The notes: generated by a model not told the origin, from the letters alone. A stretch of 64,000 nucleotides of DNA from Cupriavidus basilensis OR16 (GCF_000243095.1 NZ_AHJE01000010.1:1-64000); one strand, 5' to 3'. Shown: positions 17,792 to 27,254, counted from the first letter of the stretch. A program made the numbers and translations.

Positions 17792-18493
17792 ATGACGAAC
17801 GCTACGACTCCCCCGGCCCGCCAAAGCTATCATCATGGCAACCTGCGGGAAGAAATGATCCGCTGCGGCAGGGAAATCCTGGCCGCCGAAGGCGTGCATG
17901 GCCTGACATTGCGTTCGGCCGCCAGGCTCGCCGGCGTTTCGCACGGCGCGCCTCGCAACCAGTTCGCCGACAAGGAAGGCCTGCTTGCCGCAATTGCCGC
18001 CGACGGGTTCCGCGAACTGGTGGCGACACGGCGAGCCCGGCTGTCGGCCGACATGACGGCCGACGCCCGGCTGCTGACCGTCATGGACGGCTATATCGAG
18101 TTCGCCGTCAAACACCCAGCCCTGTTCTACCTGATGTTCGGCCCGCAAATCGCCGGCAAGGAGAACTACCCCGAGCTGCTGGAAGCGGGAACCGCGTCTT
18201 ACCAGTTACTGTTTGGCGCGGTGCAGGACTACTTCAATGCGCACGGCCTGGCGGACCAGTTCGACGACATGATGGTGCGCTGCGCATGGTCCGCCATGCA
18301 CGGCGTCAGCATGTTCTTCAGCGCCAAGCCGACCGGACCAAGCACACGCCCGAAGGTGACCCTGGCGCAGTGGCGGCAGGCCGTACAGGATTTCGTCCTG
18401 ACAGGCCTGCTGGCTGCCGGCAAGGCAAAGGCCGCGGCAGCCGCGCCGGCTGCCGCGAAGCCGAGGGCGCGGCGCGCCGCCGCGCATTCGTAG
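17792..18493 (+). CDS. TetR-family transcriptional regulator
   Basis: The 233-residue protein has the HTH at about 15-65 (YHHGNLREEMIRCGREILAA and GLTLRSAARLAGVSHGAPRNQF) and a TetR_C_13/WHG-type C-domain, with HPALFYLMFGPQIAG. The YHHGNLR start and the WHG-like DQFDDMMVRCAWSAMHG region are typical of this subgroup. The tail is a basic, Ala/Lys/Arg-rich stretch (about 205-233) that could add nonspecific DNA contact. It follows the Bug receptor on the same strand with its own palindrome. Whether it controls the island or the EmrAB pump is open. Confidence 0.88.
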   Translation: MTNATTPPARQSYHHGNLREEMIRCGREILAAEGVHGLTLRSAARLAGVSHGAPRNQFADKEGLLAAIAADGFRELVATRRARLSADMTADARLLTVMDGYIEFAVKHPALFYLMFGPQIAGKENYPELLEAGTASYQLLFGAVQDYFNAHGLADQFDDMMVRCAWSAMHGVSMFFSAKPTGPSTRPKVTLAQWRQAVQDFVLTGLLAAGKAKAAAAAPAAAKPRARRAAAHS

Positions 18494-18515
18494 CGGACCT
18501 GCCGGAATCCCGGCA

Positions 18516-18734
18516 TCAGCGCCCTGCCGCCGATGGGGATGACTCCGACTCCGGCGATGCCGAGCGCGCATCGCCGGCCACGGCATCATGCGGAACCTTG
18601 CAGTAGCGATTGTCGGCGCCGGCCCAACCCACACCGCTGTCGCGCGGCCGCTCCGTGCTGGCGTGGACGGTCTGGGCCGCCATGGCGGCAAGCAGCGCGG
18701 CACAGGCCAGGGCGCTGGTTAAACGGGTATGCAT
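18516..18734 (-). CDS. Small exported protein of unknown function
   Basis: A 72-residue product starts at ATG 18734 with ggag seven bases upstream. Residues 1-25 form a clear signal peptide (MHTRLTSALACAALLAAMAA, then QTVHA). The mature part is short, polar and has one Cys in NRYCKVPHD; no domain is recognised. It lies 25 bp after the EmrB-type gene on the same strand, so it may be the last gene of that pump operon. The C-terminal end is Ser/Ala-rich low-complexity. Real coding is supported by the signal peptide and ribosome site, not by homology. Confidence 0.6.
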   Translation of the reverse strand: MHTRLTSALACAALLAAMAAQTVHASTERPRDSGVGWAGADNRYCKVPHDAVAGDARSASPESESSPSAAGR

Positions 18735-18759
18735 GATCAATCTCCGGATGACATTGGTC

Positions 18760-20409
18760 TCAGTGCGCATCGGCCGACGGCGCTTTTGGCGGCGCCACCT
18801 TGCGCATCAGCGGCACCATGGCGGTAGCAATGACGAAGCACACCATGATGACCAGGAAGGCATCGCCAAACGTCTGCGTCTGCGCCTCGCGCCACGTCAG
18901 CGCCCACAGTTGCCTGAGCGCGGCGGACTGCGCATCGGCGGCGTCGTGCCCCAGCGCGGCCATATTGCTGCCCACCGCCTGCAGCAGCGCGCCCATGGCC
19001 TCGTTGCTGTAGTTCAGGTGCTCCGCCAGGCGCTGAAAATGCAGGTTGGTGCGGTCGTTCAGGATGGTCGCGCAGCCTGCGATGCCGATCGCGCCGCCCA
19101 GGTTGCGCATCAGGTTGAACAGGCCGGAAGCCAGCTTGAGCCGCTCCGGCGACAGCGCCCCCAGTGTGAGCGTGACCGCCGGCGCCACCGAGAACTGCTG
19201 CGCCATGCCGCGGAAGGCCTGCGGCAGCAGCAATTCCTGCGCGCCCCAATCATGCGTGATGGGCGCGAACTGCCACATCGAGAAGGCAAAGCAGCCCAGC
19301 CCGAACATCATCAGCCAGCGCAGGTCCACGCGGTTGGCGAAGAAGGCGTACACAGGAATCGACATGACCTGGAACACGCCGGTGGAGAATACCGCCAGCC
19401 CGATCTGCAGTGCGCTGAAGCCGCGCACGCGGCCCAGGAACAGCGGCGTGAGGTAGATGGTGGCGAAGATGCCCACGCCAGCGACAAACGAGAAGAAGCA
19501 TCCCAGCGCGAAGTTGCGGTCCTTGAGCGCGCGCAGGTCCACCACCGGCTGCGCGTAGGTCAGGCTGCGCCAGACAAAGCCGACGCCCGCAATGGCCGAA
19601 ATCCAGGCGGTGGTGCGGATCACGTCGTCGCCGAACCAGTCCCAGCGCGGGCCTTCTTCCAGCGTGTATTGCAGGCAACCGAGGAACAGCGCCATGAGCG
19701 TCATGCCGAGGTAATCGGCACCGCGCACCAGCGACCAGTTCGGCCGGTCCACGCGCACCAGCATCGGCACCGCCACCGCGATGAAGATGCCCGGCACCAG
19801 GTTGATGAAGAACAACCAGTGCCAGGAGTAGTTGTCGGTGATCCAGCCGCCCACCGTGGGCCCGAGCGTAGGCGCGAGCGAGGCCAGGCCGCCGATGGTG
19901 GCCGCGGCGATCACGCGCTGCTTGCCGGCGAAGAAGGCGAAGGCGGTGGTGAACACCAGTGGAATCATCGAGCCGCCCAGGAAGCCCTGCATGGCGCGAA
20001 AGGCGATCATGCTCTGGATATTCCAGGCGATGCCGCACAGCAGGCTGGTCAGCGTAAAGCCCGCCGCCGATACGGCAAACAGCCAGCGCGTGGACATCAC
20101 GCGGGACAGCCAGCCGGACAACGGAATGACGATGATCTCGGCGATCAGGTAGCTGGTCTGCACCCACACGGTTTCATCGGTGCCGGCGGACAGCCCGCCG
20201 CCGATATCGCGCAGCGAGGCCGAGACGATCTGGATATCCAGCAAGGCGATGAACATGCCCACGCACATGGTGGCGAAAGCCACCACCTTGGCGGCCGTGG
20301 TCATGGAAGCCGGGGAAAAAGCCGGCGGCGGCATCTTGGGATCGGTGGGCGCCGAAGGCTGGACAGGCAGTGTGGCCTGCCCGGGCCCGGCCAGGACATC
20401 GCTGCTCAT
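18760..20409 (-). CDS. emrB: DHA2-family MFS drug exporter, EmrB/QacA type
   Basis: The 549-residue inner membrane protein has about 14 membrane spans. DHA2 marks are visible: MFIALLDIQIVSASLRDIGG in the first span (the LD..IV motif), SGWLSRVMSTRWLFAVS between spans 2 and 3, and the motif C-like LGPTVGGWITDNYSWHWLFF. It exports hydrophobic compounds by proton antiport in a complex with the EmrA adaptor and an outer membrane factor. Its ATG overlaps the EmrA stop by four bases (ATGA). A NodT-type outer membrane gene is encoded divergently at 22.2 kb, giving a full tripartite pump. Confidence 0.92.
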   Translation of the reverse strand: MSSDVLAGPGQATLPVQPSAPTDPKMPPPAFSPASMTTAAKVVAFATMCVGMFIALLDIQIVSASLRDIGGGLSAGTDETVWVQTSYLIAEIIVIPLSGWLSRVMSTRWLFAVSAAGFTLTSLLCGIAWNIQSMIAFRAMQGFLGGSMIPLVFTTAFAFFAGKQRVIAAATIGGLASLAPTLGPTVGGWITDNYSWHWLFFINLVPGIFIAVAVPMLVRVDRPNWSLVRGADYLGMTLMALFLGCLQYTLEEGPRWDWFGDDVIRTTAWISAIAGVGFVWRSLTYAQPVVDLRALKDRNFALGCFFSFVAGVGIFATIYLTPLFLGRVRGFSALQIGLAVFSTGVFQVMSIPVYAFFANRVDLRWLMMFGLGCFAFSMWQFAPITHDWGAQELLLPQAFRGMAQQFSVAPAVTLTLGALSPERLKLASGLFNLMRNLGGAIGIAGCATILNDRTNLHFQRLAEHLNYSNEAMGALLQAVGSNMAALGHDAADAQSAALRQLWALTWREAQTQTFGDAFLVIMVCFVIATAMVPLMRKVAPPKAPSADAH

Positions 20410-21518
20410 GGTTGCACCTGCGCATCGGCGCGGGAATCGACTTCGGCCACCACGGACAGGCCTGGCCGCAGCATGGCCAGCGTGGCCTCGTTGTCATCCA
20501 GCATGATGCGCACCGGCACGCGCTGGACGATCTTGGTGAAGTTGCCGGTGGCGTTCTCCGGCGGCAGCACGCTGAACTGCGCGCCGGTGGCCGGCGCCAG
20601 GCTGAGCACGCGGCCGTGGAATACCCGGCCCGGCAGCACATCGGCCTCGACCGTGGCACGCATGCCCGGCCGCAGACGCGCAAGCTGCCCTTCCTTGAAA
20701 TTGGCATCGACCCACAGGCCGCGCGCCGGCACTACCGACAGCAGTTGCGCGCCGCCCGCGGCGTACGCGCCCACACGGGCCCGGCGGTTGCCGATGGTGC
20801 CGTCGATAGGCGCGCGCAACTCCGTGTAGTCCAGGTTCAGCTTGGCGATATCGCGTTCGGCAACCGCCTGTGCCAGCGCCGCCTGCGCCTGCAGCTTTTG
20901 CGTGGCGATCACGTCGACCTGACGTTGCGCGGCAAGCAGGCTGGCCTGCGCCTTCTGCGTGTTGGCGAGAGCCTGCTTGTAGTCCGAGTCGGCCTTTTGC
21001 GAGCTCTGGACCGATACGGCCGACTTGGCTGCCAGGCTCTGGTAACGGGCCTGGTCGTCGCGCGAGCGCAGCGTGTCGGCATTCACCGCGGTGACCGCTG
21101 CCCGGGCCTGGCCGATCACGGCTTCCTGCAAGGAGCGGGTGGCATCGAGGTTGGCCAGCAGCGCTTGCTGGGCGGCCACCGCGCCTTGCGCCTTGGCCAG
21201 CGCGGCGCGGTAGTCGCGGTCGTCGATGCGGGCCAGCAGGTCGCCGGCGTGCACCTGCTGGTTGTCCGTCACCAGCACTTCGGCCAGGTAGCCCGGCACC
21301 TTCGGTGCGATCACTGTGACTTCGCCACCCACATAGGCATCGTCGGTGCTTTGCAGGAAGCGGCCGTGCGTCCACCAGTGCTGCCCATAGGCAACGGCGC
21401 CGAGGCCAGCGGCGATGAGCGCGCCGGTCGCGAGCAGCCGCTTGCGGCTGATACGGGGCTTGCTGGAGACGGGGATGGGTGCCGGGCCCGCACGCTCGGC
21501 GGTAATGTCGCTTGTCAT
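20406..21518 (-). CDS. emrA: EmrA/HlyD-type membrane fusion protein
   Basis: The 370-residue periplasmic adaptor has one N-terminal membrane anchor (about 27-44). It then has the lipoyl half STDDAYVGGEVTVIAPKVPG, a long coiled-coil hairpin (about 95-215, Ala/Gln/Lys-rich), and the second lipoyl/beta-barrel part with ELRAPIDGTIGNRRARVGAY. It links the EmrB-like transporter to an outer membrane channel. It follows the HxlR regulator on the same strand and is coupled to emrB. The protein is complete and of family length. Confidence 0.92.
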   Translation of the reverse strand: MTSDITAERAGPAPIPVSSKPRISRKRLLATGALIAAGLGAVAYGQHWWTHGRFLQSTDDAYVGGEVTVIAPKVPGYLAEVLVTDNQQVHAGDLLARIDDRDYRAALAKAQGAVAAQQALLANLDATRSLQEAVIGQARAAVTAVNADTLRSRDDQARYQSLAAKSAVSVQSSQKADSDYKQALANTQKAQASLLAAQRQVDVIATQKLQAQAALAQAVAERDIAKLNLDYTELRAPIDGTIGNRRARVGAYAAGGAQLLSVVPARGLWVDANFKEGQLARLRPGMRATVEADVLPGRVFHGRVLSLAPATGAQFSVLPPENATGNFTKIVQRVPVRIMLDDNEATLAMLRPGLSVVAEVDSRADAQVQP

Positions 21519-21539
21519 GACGTTTCCTCTTGTTTCGCT

Positions 21540-22099
21540 TTAACCGTGTAGGGCAGTAGTGCTTTCAGATACGGCCGCCGCCTGCGGCACGTCCGGGATG
21601 GTGGCCGCGCGCGCCCGCGCCGACTGTAGAAGCTTGGCGCGCATGCGCTCGCTGGCGGCCGGCCCGGCCACGACGACGTGATCCGCGTCGGTAATGGGAC
21701 TGCCCCGGCCGGCGCATCCACCAGGATCGGCGTGACGGTGGCCCCGGTCCGGCGGTCCACCAGTTGCACGCTCTCACCCTCGGGCGAGAAGTGGCGGTTG
21801 CCCCAGGCCAGCAGCGCCAGCATCACCGGGCGGAATTCGCGGCCCCGGTCCGTCAGCAGGTATTCGAAGCGTGGCGGCCGCTCGCAGTACTGGCGCCGCG
21901 CCAGCAAGCCTTCACGCACCAGGGTTTCGAGGCGGCGCGCCAGCATGTTGGGTGCAATGCCCAACTGCTTCTGGAATTCGTCGAAGCGGCTGTTGCCATA
22001 GAACGCCTCCCGCAGGATCAGGATGCTCCAGGGTTCACCCACCCGCGCCAGGCTGCGGGCGATGGGGCAAGGCGCATTGTCTAGGGGCTTTTTCTGCAT
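21540..22099 (-). pseudogene. HxlR-family regulator of the EmrAB pump, 3' end frameshifted
   Basis: The N-terminal domain (residues 1-115) is an intact HxlR winged helix: C11-P-I-A-R, RFDEFQKQLGIAPNMLARRL and PPRFEYLLTDRGREF. After residue about 134 the frame is wrong. At 21696-21698 the coding strand has CCC where CCCC would continue into ITDADHVVVAGPAASERMR and a tail ending TTALHG at TAA 21540, for 186 residues. As read it runs to 21515 with a basic, Arg/Ser-rich tail of 194 residues total and overlaps emrA. The DNA-binding part may still work. The restored tail resembles that of the HxlR protein at 4.6-5.2 kb. Confidence 0.83.
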
Positions 22100-22125
22100 G
22101 TTTGCGACCTCCGGGAAATCAGGTT

Positions 22126-22142
22126 GCTATCAATATGAAAGT
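22126..22142. promoter_or_regulatory. Candidate HxlR operator, copy 2
   Basis: The element gctatcaatatgaaagt lies 28-43 bp upstream of the second HxlR start, in the divergent region shared with the NodT-type gene. It matches the reverse complement of the 5192-5208 element at 15 of 17 positions. The equal distance to the ATG in both cases supports a shared operator. Confidence 0.52.
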
Positions 22143-22241
22143 TAGTATAGAGTTGTAAATATCATCATGCAAGTAACTTATTGAACAGAGCATTCGAAGC
22201 GGAGAGCACGCCGCTTGGGCGCTTCCCTGAAGGAGATGGAC

Positions 22242-23735
22242 ATGAATCGGACTTCACCCCGTTGCGGGCCCACCCTGTCGAACCCGCACATCCGCCGGCA
22301 TGCGGAGCGAGCCACGGCGCTTGCCGTGGCAGCGCTGACGGCACTTAGCCTGGCGGCCTGCGCTGCGGTAGGTCCGGATTACAAGGCACCCGAAGCCGAC
22401 ACGGCGGCCAGCTACCCGCATGCCGATGTGCTGGCCGCGCGCGAGACGCACCTGCCGGCGCCGCCGCTGGATACCTGGTGGACGGGGTTCGACGATCCAG
22501 CGCTGACGCGCATCGTCCAGCGCGCGCTGGACCAGAACCTGGACCTGGCCGCCGCGCTCGCCCGCGTGCAGCAGGCGCGGGCCGCTGCCGCCGAGGCCGG
22601 CGCGCAGTTGCTGCCCCAGGGCAACTTGTCCGCGCAGGCAGCCAAGGAGCGGCAGTCGCTGGAAAGCCCGCTTGGGAAGATCGCCAGCAAGTTCCCGGGC
22701 TACAACCGCAATCCCGCGCTCTACGATGTCGGCGCAGGCGCGAGCTGGGAGATCGACCTGTTCGGCGGCCTGCGGCGTGGCGCGGAGGCGGCCGACGCCG
22801 AGGCGCAGGCCGCGCAGGCCGAGCATCTCGGCGCGCGCGTCTCCGTAGCCGCCGAGGCCGCCGATGCCTACTTCCGCGTGCGCGGCGCCCAGCAGCGCAT
22901 TGCCATCGCGCAGGAACAGGTGACGAACAACAGCAAGCTGCTGGACCTGGTGCAATTGCGTTTGCACGACGGGCTGGCCTCCAGCCGCGAGGTGGCCCAG
23001 GCGCAGGCGCTGGTGGCGCAGGCGCGCGTCACCATTGCGCCGCTGCGGATCGAGCTGCAAACCCAGTTGAACCGGCTCGATGTGCTGATGGGCGCGCAGC
23101 CGGGCACTTACGCAGCCGAGCTTGGCCCCCTGCCGAACGGCATGTCCGTGCCGGCCATCTCCGTGGCCCAGGGGCCCGCCGACCTGCTGCGCCGCCGCCC
23201 CGACGTGATCGCCGCGGAGCGCAGGCTGGCCGCCAGCAGCGCGCGCATCGGCGCGGCCACGGCCGAGTATTACCCCAAGCTGTCCTTATCCGCGCTGCTC
23301 GGCTTTGAAAGCCTGAGCGGCGCCAAGCTGTTTTCCGCCGCTGCGTTCCAGCCGGTGGCGGCAGCGGGCCTGCGCTGGCGCCTGTTTGACTTCGGCCGCG
23401 TGGATGCCGAGGTGGCGCAAGCCAAAGGCGCCAACGCCGAGGCGCTGGTCAACTACCGCCGGGCCATGCTGCGCGCCACCGAGGACGTGGAGAACGCCAT
23501 CGTCACGCTGACCGAGCTGGAATCGCAAGGCAAGGAGCTGAGCATCGAGATCGACGCCCACGAGCGTGCGCGCGGCGCCACCGAGGACGCCTACAAAGGC
23601 GGCACGGTCAGCCTGTTCGAGGTATTGGATGAGGAGCGCCAGTTGCTGGCCGCGCGCGACCAGCAGGCGCGCGTGCACGCGGACAACGCCCGCGCCGCGG
23701 TGGCGACGTTCCGGTCGCTGGGCGGCGGATGGTAA
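22242..23735 (+). CDS. NodT/OprM-type outer membrane efflux lipoprotein
   Basis: The 497-residue TolC-fold protein has a lipoprotein signal with lipobox LAAC (about residue 39-41). It then has the family start VGPDYKAPE, the first OEP repeat with NLDLAAALARVQQARA, WEIDLFGGLRRGAEAADAEA, and a second repeat with RRRPDVIAAERRLAASSARI, LRWRLFDFGRVDAEV and SLFEVLDEERQLL. It forms the outer membrane duct for the EmrAB pump encoded on the other strand. The ATG at 22242 has aaggag eight bases upstream; the ATG at 22236 is too close to it. Length is normal. Confidence 0.92.
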   Translation: MNRTSPRCGPTLSNPHIRRHAERATALAVAALTALSLAACAAVGPDYKAPEADTAASYPHADVLAARETHLPAPPLDTWWTGFDDPALTRIVQRALDQNLDLAAALARVQQARAAAAEAGAQLLPQGNLSAQAAKERQSLESPLGKIASKFPGYNRNPALYDVGAGASWEIDLFGGLRRGAEAADAEAQAAQAEHLGARVSVAAEAADAYFRVRGAQQRIAIAQEQVTNNSKLLDLVQLRLHDGLASSREVAQAQALVAQARVTIAPLRIELQTQLNRLDVLMGAQPGTYAAELGPLPNGMSVPAISVAQGPADLLRRRPDVIAAERRLAASSARIGAATAEYYPKLSLSALLGFESLSGAKLFSAAAFQPVAAAGLRWRLFDFGRVDAEVAQAKGANAEALVNYRRAMLRATEDVENAIVTLTELESQGKELSIEIDAHERARGATEDAYKGGTVSLFEVLDEERQLLAARDQQARVHADNARAAVATFRSLGGGW

Positions 23736-23748
23736 GCCGAGACCGCAC

Positions 23749-23782
23749 AGCGGGAGGCGGCAAAGGCTCGCCGCCTCCCGCT
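23749..23782. terminator. Bidirectional hairpin between convergent genes
   Basis: A perfect 12-bp stem (agcgggaggcgg with ccgcctcccgct) closes a 10-nt loop between the ends of the NodT-type and hydrolase genes. There is no T-run, so it may act as a mRNA 3' barrier more than a strong intrinsic terminator. Confidence 0.65.
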
Positions 23783-23800
23783 GCGCCGGGATGCCAGCGC

Positions 23801-24961
23801 CTACAGGCGCTCGACAAACCAGTCGCAGATCATGCTAAGCGCTGGCTCGGGCCGATCCAGCTGCACGTGCGCGGCGCCGCCCTCTTCCTCCCGGAAGACC
23901 CGCAGTACCTTGTGCTTTGAGCTGACTTCGGCAAACAGCGCCTGCGCCTCCCCGAGCGGCGTCTGGCGATCGTGCTCGCCGTGGACGATCATGAAGTCGC
24001 AGGTGATGTTGGATGCCACGCCCTTGAGACGGAAGCGCTCCAGCTTGTCGAACGCCTGGTCCCAGTTCTCGACCCCCATGATGCGCAGGAAATGCTTGCC
24101 CGTGGTACCGAGCGCCGCGTTGCCATCGAGTTGCTTGATGCCTACGCCCTTTTCATAGCCCACGCGCCGCTGCCAGCAAGCATAGTAGTCATAGATGGCA
24201 GCCCAGGCCACGCATGCCTTGATCCGCTTCTCGAAGCATACCGCGCGCGGCGCGTAGTAGCCTCCCATGGACGCTGCCATCAGGCCAATGCGGGATGCAT
24301 CGACATCTGCGCGTTTCGATACGTAGTCGACCACGGCGCCAAGGGCGACTTCCGAATCGTGCCTGGCCACGAGCTTCTTCAGGCGTAGCGTAGCGCCTTG
24401 GCCAGGACCGTCGAATCCCAGGCAGTTGATACCGCGTGCCGAAAGGGAACGCGCCACATAGAACATTTCTTCCTTGGTGCCATCGAGCCCGTCGTGCAGC
24501 AGCACGGTCGGCGCGGGTGAACTGGTATTTTGCGCCTTGACAAAATAAGCCGTGAGCGCTGCCCCATCAAAAGGAATGTCGAATATCTCGACTTCCGGCG
24601 TGGACAATTGGGCGAAGCGTTCAAAGCAAGCCAGATGCTTGGCATAGGCGATGGGGGCGCGGGCATCGTCAGGATCCAGGAATGCTTCTGTCCATTGGTA
24701 GTATTGCGCTGTCCGAAAGTATGCCTCCCGCGCGGTCACATTCCGGCCATCGCGGGCAGCCTCGGCAGCAACCGCCTCAACCTGCTCGGCAAGCTGCCCC
24801 CATGCCTTGTACCAGGCCTCCCCATCGCCCGCAGCGCCCACCCGGGACGCTTCGTGAAGATTGCGGCACGCCCAATCGATTTCGCCGAACAGCCCTCCGC
24901 CCGCCAGGCAGCGCAGGACCGAGAGAGACCACATATAGTTGCCGGGAAAATACTGAAACAT
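23801..24961 (-). CDS. Alpha/beta hydrolase, FrsA/dihydroxypseudooxynicotine-hydrolase-like
   Basis: The 386-residue protein has a helical N-terminal domain (about 1-140) and an alpha/beta hydrolase core. The core shows the oxyanion segment VLLHDGLDGTKEEMFY, FDGPGQGATLR, the nucleophile Ser in GLMAASMGGYYAPR, the Asp in MIVHGEHDRQTP and a late His in GGAAHVQLD. This architecture matches DUF1100/2,6-dihydroxypseudooxynicotine hydrolase-type C-C or ester hydrolases. The ATG at 24961 has ggag nearby. It is divergent from the AraC regulator at 25194 and likely its target. The substrate is unknown. Confidence 0.85.
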   Translation of the reverse strand: MFQYFPGNYMWSLSVLRCLAGGGLFGEIDWACRNLHEASRVGAAGDGEAWYKAWGQLAEQVEAVAAEAARDGRNVTAREAYFRTAQYYQWTEAFLDPDDARAPIAYAKHLACFERFAQLSTPEVEIFDIPFDGAALTAYFVKAQNTSSPAPTVLLHDGLDGTKEEMFYVARSLSARGINCLGFDGPGQGATLRLKKLVARHDSEVALGAVVDYVSKRADVDASRIGLMAASMGGYYAPRAVCFEKRIKACVAWAAIYDYYACWQRRVGYEKGVGIKQLDGNAALGTTGKHFLRIMGVENWDQAFDKLERFRLKGVASNITCDFMIVHGEHDRQTPLGEAQALFAEVSSKHKVLRVFREEEGGAAHVQLDRPEPALSMICDWFVERL

Positions 24962-25193
24962 AACATCTCCAAGTTCTTGTCAGTCATCGGCTTCATGCAA
25001 TGGGCATTAATGCGAACATGAACACCTTGAATTCACCGTGATTCCGCAGGGAACTACCTATTGTTAAGGCCGCACCCTGACACGTAGACTCTAGAGAAAT
25101 TCAACAGCATTGGCATAACCCAACCATCATCGCAATTACCGGATCGTCCGATAATGCCGATTTGCCAATGAATGAAATGGCTGGAGATTTCTC

Positions 25194-26033
25194 ATGACCA
25201 AGGACCGCCTGATTCGCATCGCACGAGGAAGATATGGCCGCGCAACCTTGCACCTGATCGACGGTGCGCTGGTTTCCCATGCGCATGCTGAATTCCATCT
25301 CATCTTCAAGCTTGGCGGCGCCGACGCGAGCTTCGTCGCGGATGGCCAAACGGTGCGCGTTCTCGATGGCTCGGCGCTAGCGTTCAATCCATGGGTCTCG
25401 CACTCGAAGCTCGACAGCGGTGGAGACCCTTCACTGCTCCTGGCGTTACTGCTTGAGCCGGAGTGGCTCGGCAACGCCACCGGCGTCACCAATCCGGCAT
25501 CGGGTTGCCATTTCTGCAGCGCAAGCGTGCCCGTTAGCGAGAAGACCGCGACCGACCTCCAATGGCTGGCAACGCTGATGGCGCAGCAAGGTACCGAAGA
25601 CGGCGCCGACGGCATCGAAGCCGTGCTGGCGAGCCTGGTTCAGGGCGTGGCACAGAACCATCTGCGACAACGGAACATGACCGAGATCCTGGCCAATTCG
25701 CGCCCGTTGGACTTCCGGGTCCGGCGGGCTGCCGATTACATACGCCAGCATGCCGCCGAGAATCCGAACGTGGAACACGTCGCGGCCGCGGTCGGGATAT
25801 CGCGCAGCCGGTTGTTCGACCAGTTCAAGGCGTGCATGGGCGTGTCGCCACAGCAATACCTGGACTGGGTCCGGGTACGCCAGGCCACTCGACTGCTGGC
25901 CCAGCCCGGCGTGAGCGTCGGCGACGTCTCGCATCAACTGGGATTCAGCGCCCAAAGCCACTTCACTCGCTTCTTCGTACAGCACCTTGGCCTGAGTCCC
26001 ACCGAGTTTCGCCGAAATGGCGCGTTGGCCTGA
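25194..26033 (+). CDS. AraC-family transcriptional regulator
   Basis: The 279-residue protein has a cupin-like N-terminal sensor (about 10-100, with HAHAEFHLIFKLGGADASF) and a C-terminal AraC DNA-binding domain (about 180-275). The latter has NVEHVAAAVGISRSRLFDQF and the second HTH ending LGFSAQSHFTRFFVQHLGLS. It stands between the hydrolase (divergent, 232 bp) and the convergent acetamidase-like gene. The intergenic part contains cggatcgtccg, a small dyad near 25140, which may be part of its operator. It is the only regulator within the 23.8-32 kb module. Confidence 0.88.
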   Translation: MTKDRLIRIARGRYGRATLHLIDGALVSHAHAEFHLIFKLGGADASFVADGQTVRVLDGSALAFNPWVSHSKLDSGGDPSLLLALLLEPEWLGNATGVTNPASGCHFCSASVPVSEKTATDLQWLATLMAQQGTEDGADGIEAVLASLVQGVAQNHLRQRNMTEILANSRPLDFRVRRAADYIRQHAAENPNVEHVAAAVGISRSRLFDQFKACMGVSPQQYLDWVRVRQATRLLAQPGVSVGDVSHQLGFSAQSHFTRFFVQHLGLSPTEFRRNGALA

Positions 26034-26117
26034 GTATTCTCAAGCCTCGCGGCTACCCGCTGCCTGAAAACAATGAGGGCGACCACGTGGCCGCCCTGCA
26101 TGACAACAAGCGACGCG

Positions 26118-27254
26118 TCAGGCTCGGAGCGAGCTCGATATACGGTCGCGAAGCGCTTTGCTGAACGCCGACTTTGGCATCATCCCGTGTACCGTCTTGG
26201 ATGGAATCGCGCTATATGCGGTAGCCGTCTGGTTTGAGTACTGAGTGATTCGGAAGCTGGCCACAATACTCGAAAGTGAATAGACATCTTGAGGCTCGAT
26301 GCCAGAGGCCGAGCTTAGCCACGCGATCATCTGGCGCACACAGGAAGTCAGCGCCTCATCCAGGTTCTTGCCAAAGCCCAGCGTTATCCAGTGCGTCGGC
26401 GTCTCCGCCATTGGCTGCGCCAGGGCCACCTTCTTGTGCAGGAAGTACTGGATCTGCAGATCCTCCATCGCGGTTTCAATGGCCGTCTGATTCACGACGC
26501 CGTCGCCTTGGACCGCGTGCGAGTCGCCTGTCCAGATGAGAGCGCCCTGCCGCTGCACCGGCAGGAAGAGCGAGGTTCCCTCGACCAATTCCCGCAAGAC
26601 GAGATTGCCGCCGTACGGCCCGCTCAGAATGCCGCTGACCGGCTCGTCGCCGGCTGGCTGCGCTGCCATGACACCCTGGAATGGCGCCAGCTTGATCTGC
26701 ACGCCAGGCGCAAACTCGGTATGCTGCCGCGACTCGTCAAACTTGAAATATCGCAAGTAGGGTTTATCGAAATCGCTGGGCAGCGCACCAACGCCCTTTG
26801 GCGCGGAATTCCAGCCCCACCCGATGGGCCGCAGCTTGATCATCCTGCACTCGACCACATCCCCAGGCATTGCGCCCCGGATTTCCACCGGGCCCACATT
26901 GGAGTACGGACCCTGGGGAAACCGCCTTCTTACTGGCTCGCGCTCGTCGTACGCCATGCCGTATTTGGCCCCGTTGGCCCAGTTCACCCAGGTATTGGGA
27001 TAAGCAACAAGGTCGCCCGAGTCGATTGTGGCAACGGGCGCCGCTCTCGGGTCCAGGATACCGACCCTGACCGTGTCATCGCTCGACACGACGCGGTGCA
27101 TGATGCGAGGTTTCGTAACCGGCAGCGGCTCGCTCACTGCCTGCTCGCCGCCCGAGGCAGGATTACCGATCGATGCGCTGAGCGCGTTGGTGCAGACTGC
27201 TCCCAGCCCTAGCGAGCCCGTCGTCTTCAACCACTGCCGTCTGTCTGTCATCAT
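26118..27254 (-). CDS. Exported acetamidase/formamidase-family protein
   Basis: The 378-residue protein belongs to the FmdA/AmdA amidohydrolase family. Family blocks seen are MHRVVSSDDTVRVG near the start, IDSGDLVAYPNTWVNW, SNVGPVEIRGAMPGDVVECRM, GPYGGNLVLRELVEGTSLFLP, and WTGDSHAVQGDGVVNQTAIE with its acid and His residues. Unusually it starts with a Tat-like leader (TDRRQWLKTTG followed by a hydrophobic stretch), so it would act in the periplasm. Typical FmdA enzymes are cytoplasmic. ATG 27254 has tggag five bases upstream; 27251 is possible. It is cotranscribed behind the cytochrome c and Bug genes. The natural amide is unknown. Confidence 0.83.
   Translation of the reverse strand: MMTDRRQWLKTTGSLGLGAVCTNALSASIGNPASGGEQAVSEPLPVTKPRIMHRVVSSDDTVRVGILDPRAAPVATIDSGDLVAYPNTWVNWANGAKYGMAYDEREPVRRRFPQGPYSNVGPVEIRGAMPGDVVECRMIKLRPIGWGWNSAPKGVGALPSDFDKPYLRYFKFDESRQHTEFAPGVQIKLAPFQGVMAAQPAGDEPVSGILSGPYGGNLVLRELVEGTSLFLPVQRQGALIWTGDSHAVQGDGVVNQTAIETAMEDLQIQYFLHKKVALAQPMAETPTHWITLGFGKNLDEALTSCVRQMIAWLSSASGIEPQDVYSLSSIVASFRITQYSNQTATAYSAIPSKTVHGMMPKSAFSKALRDRISSSLRA

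Noticed and set aside
18610..20829. 739-codon plus-strand open frame
   Set aside because: It is antisense to the EmrB/EmrA genes, is His/Gln/Arg-rich without any domain, and is a typical shadow of GC-rich coding DNA.
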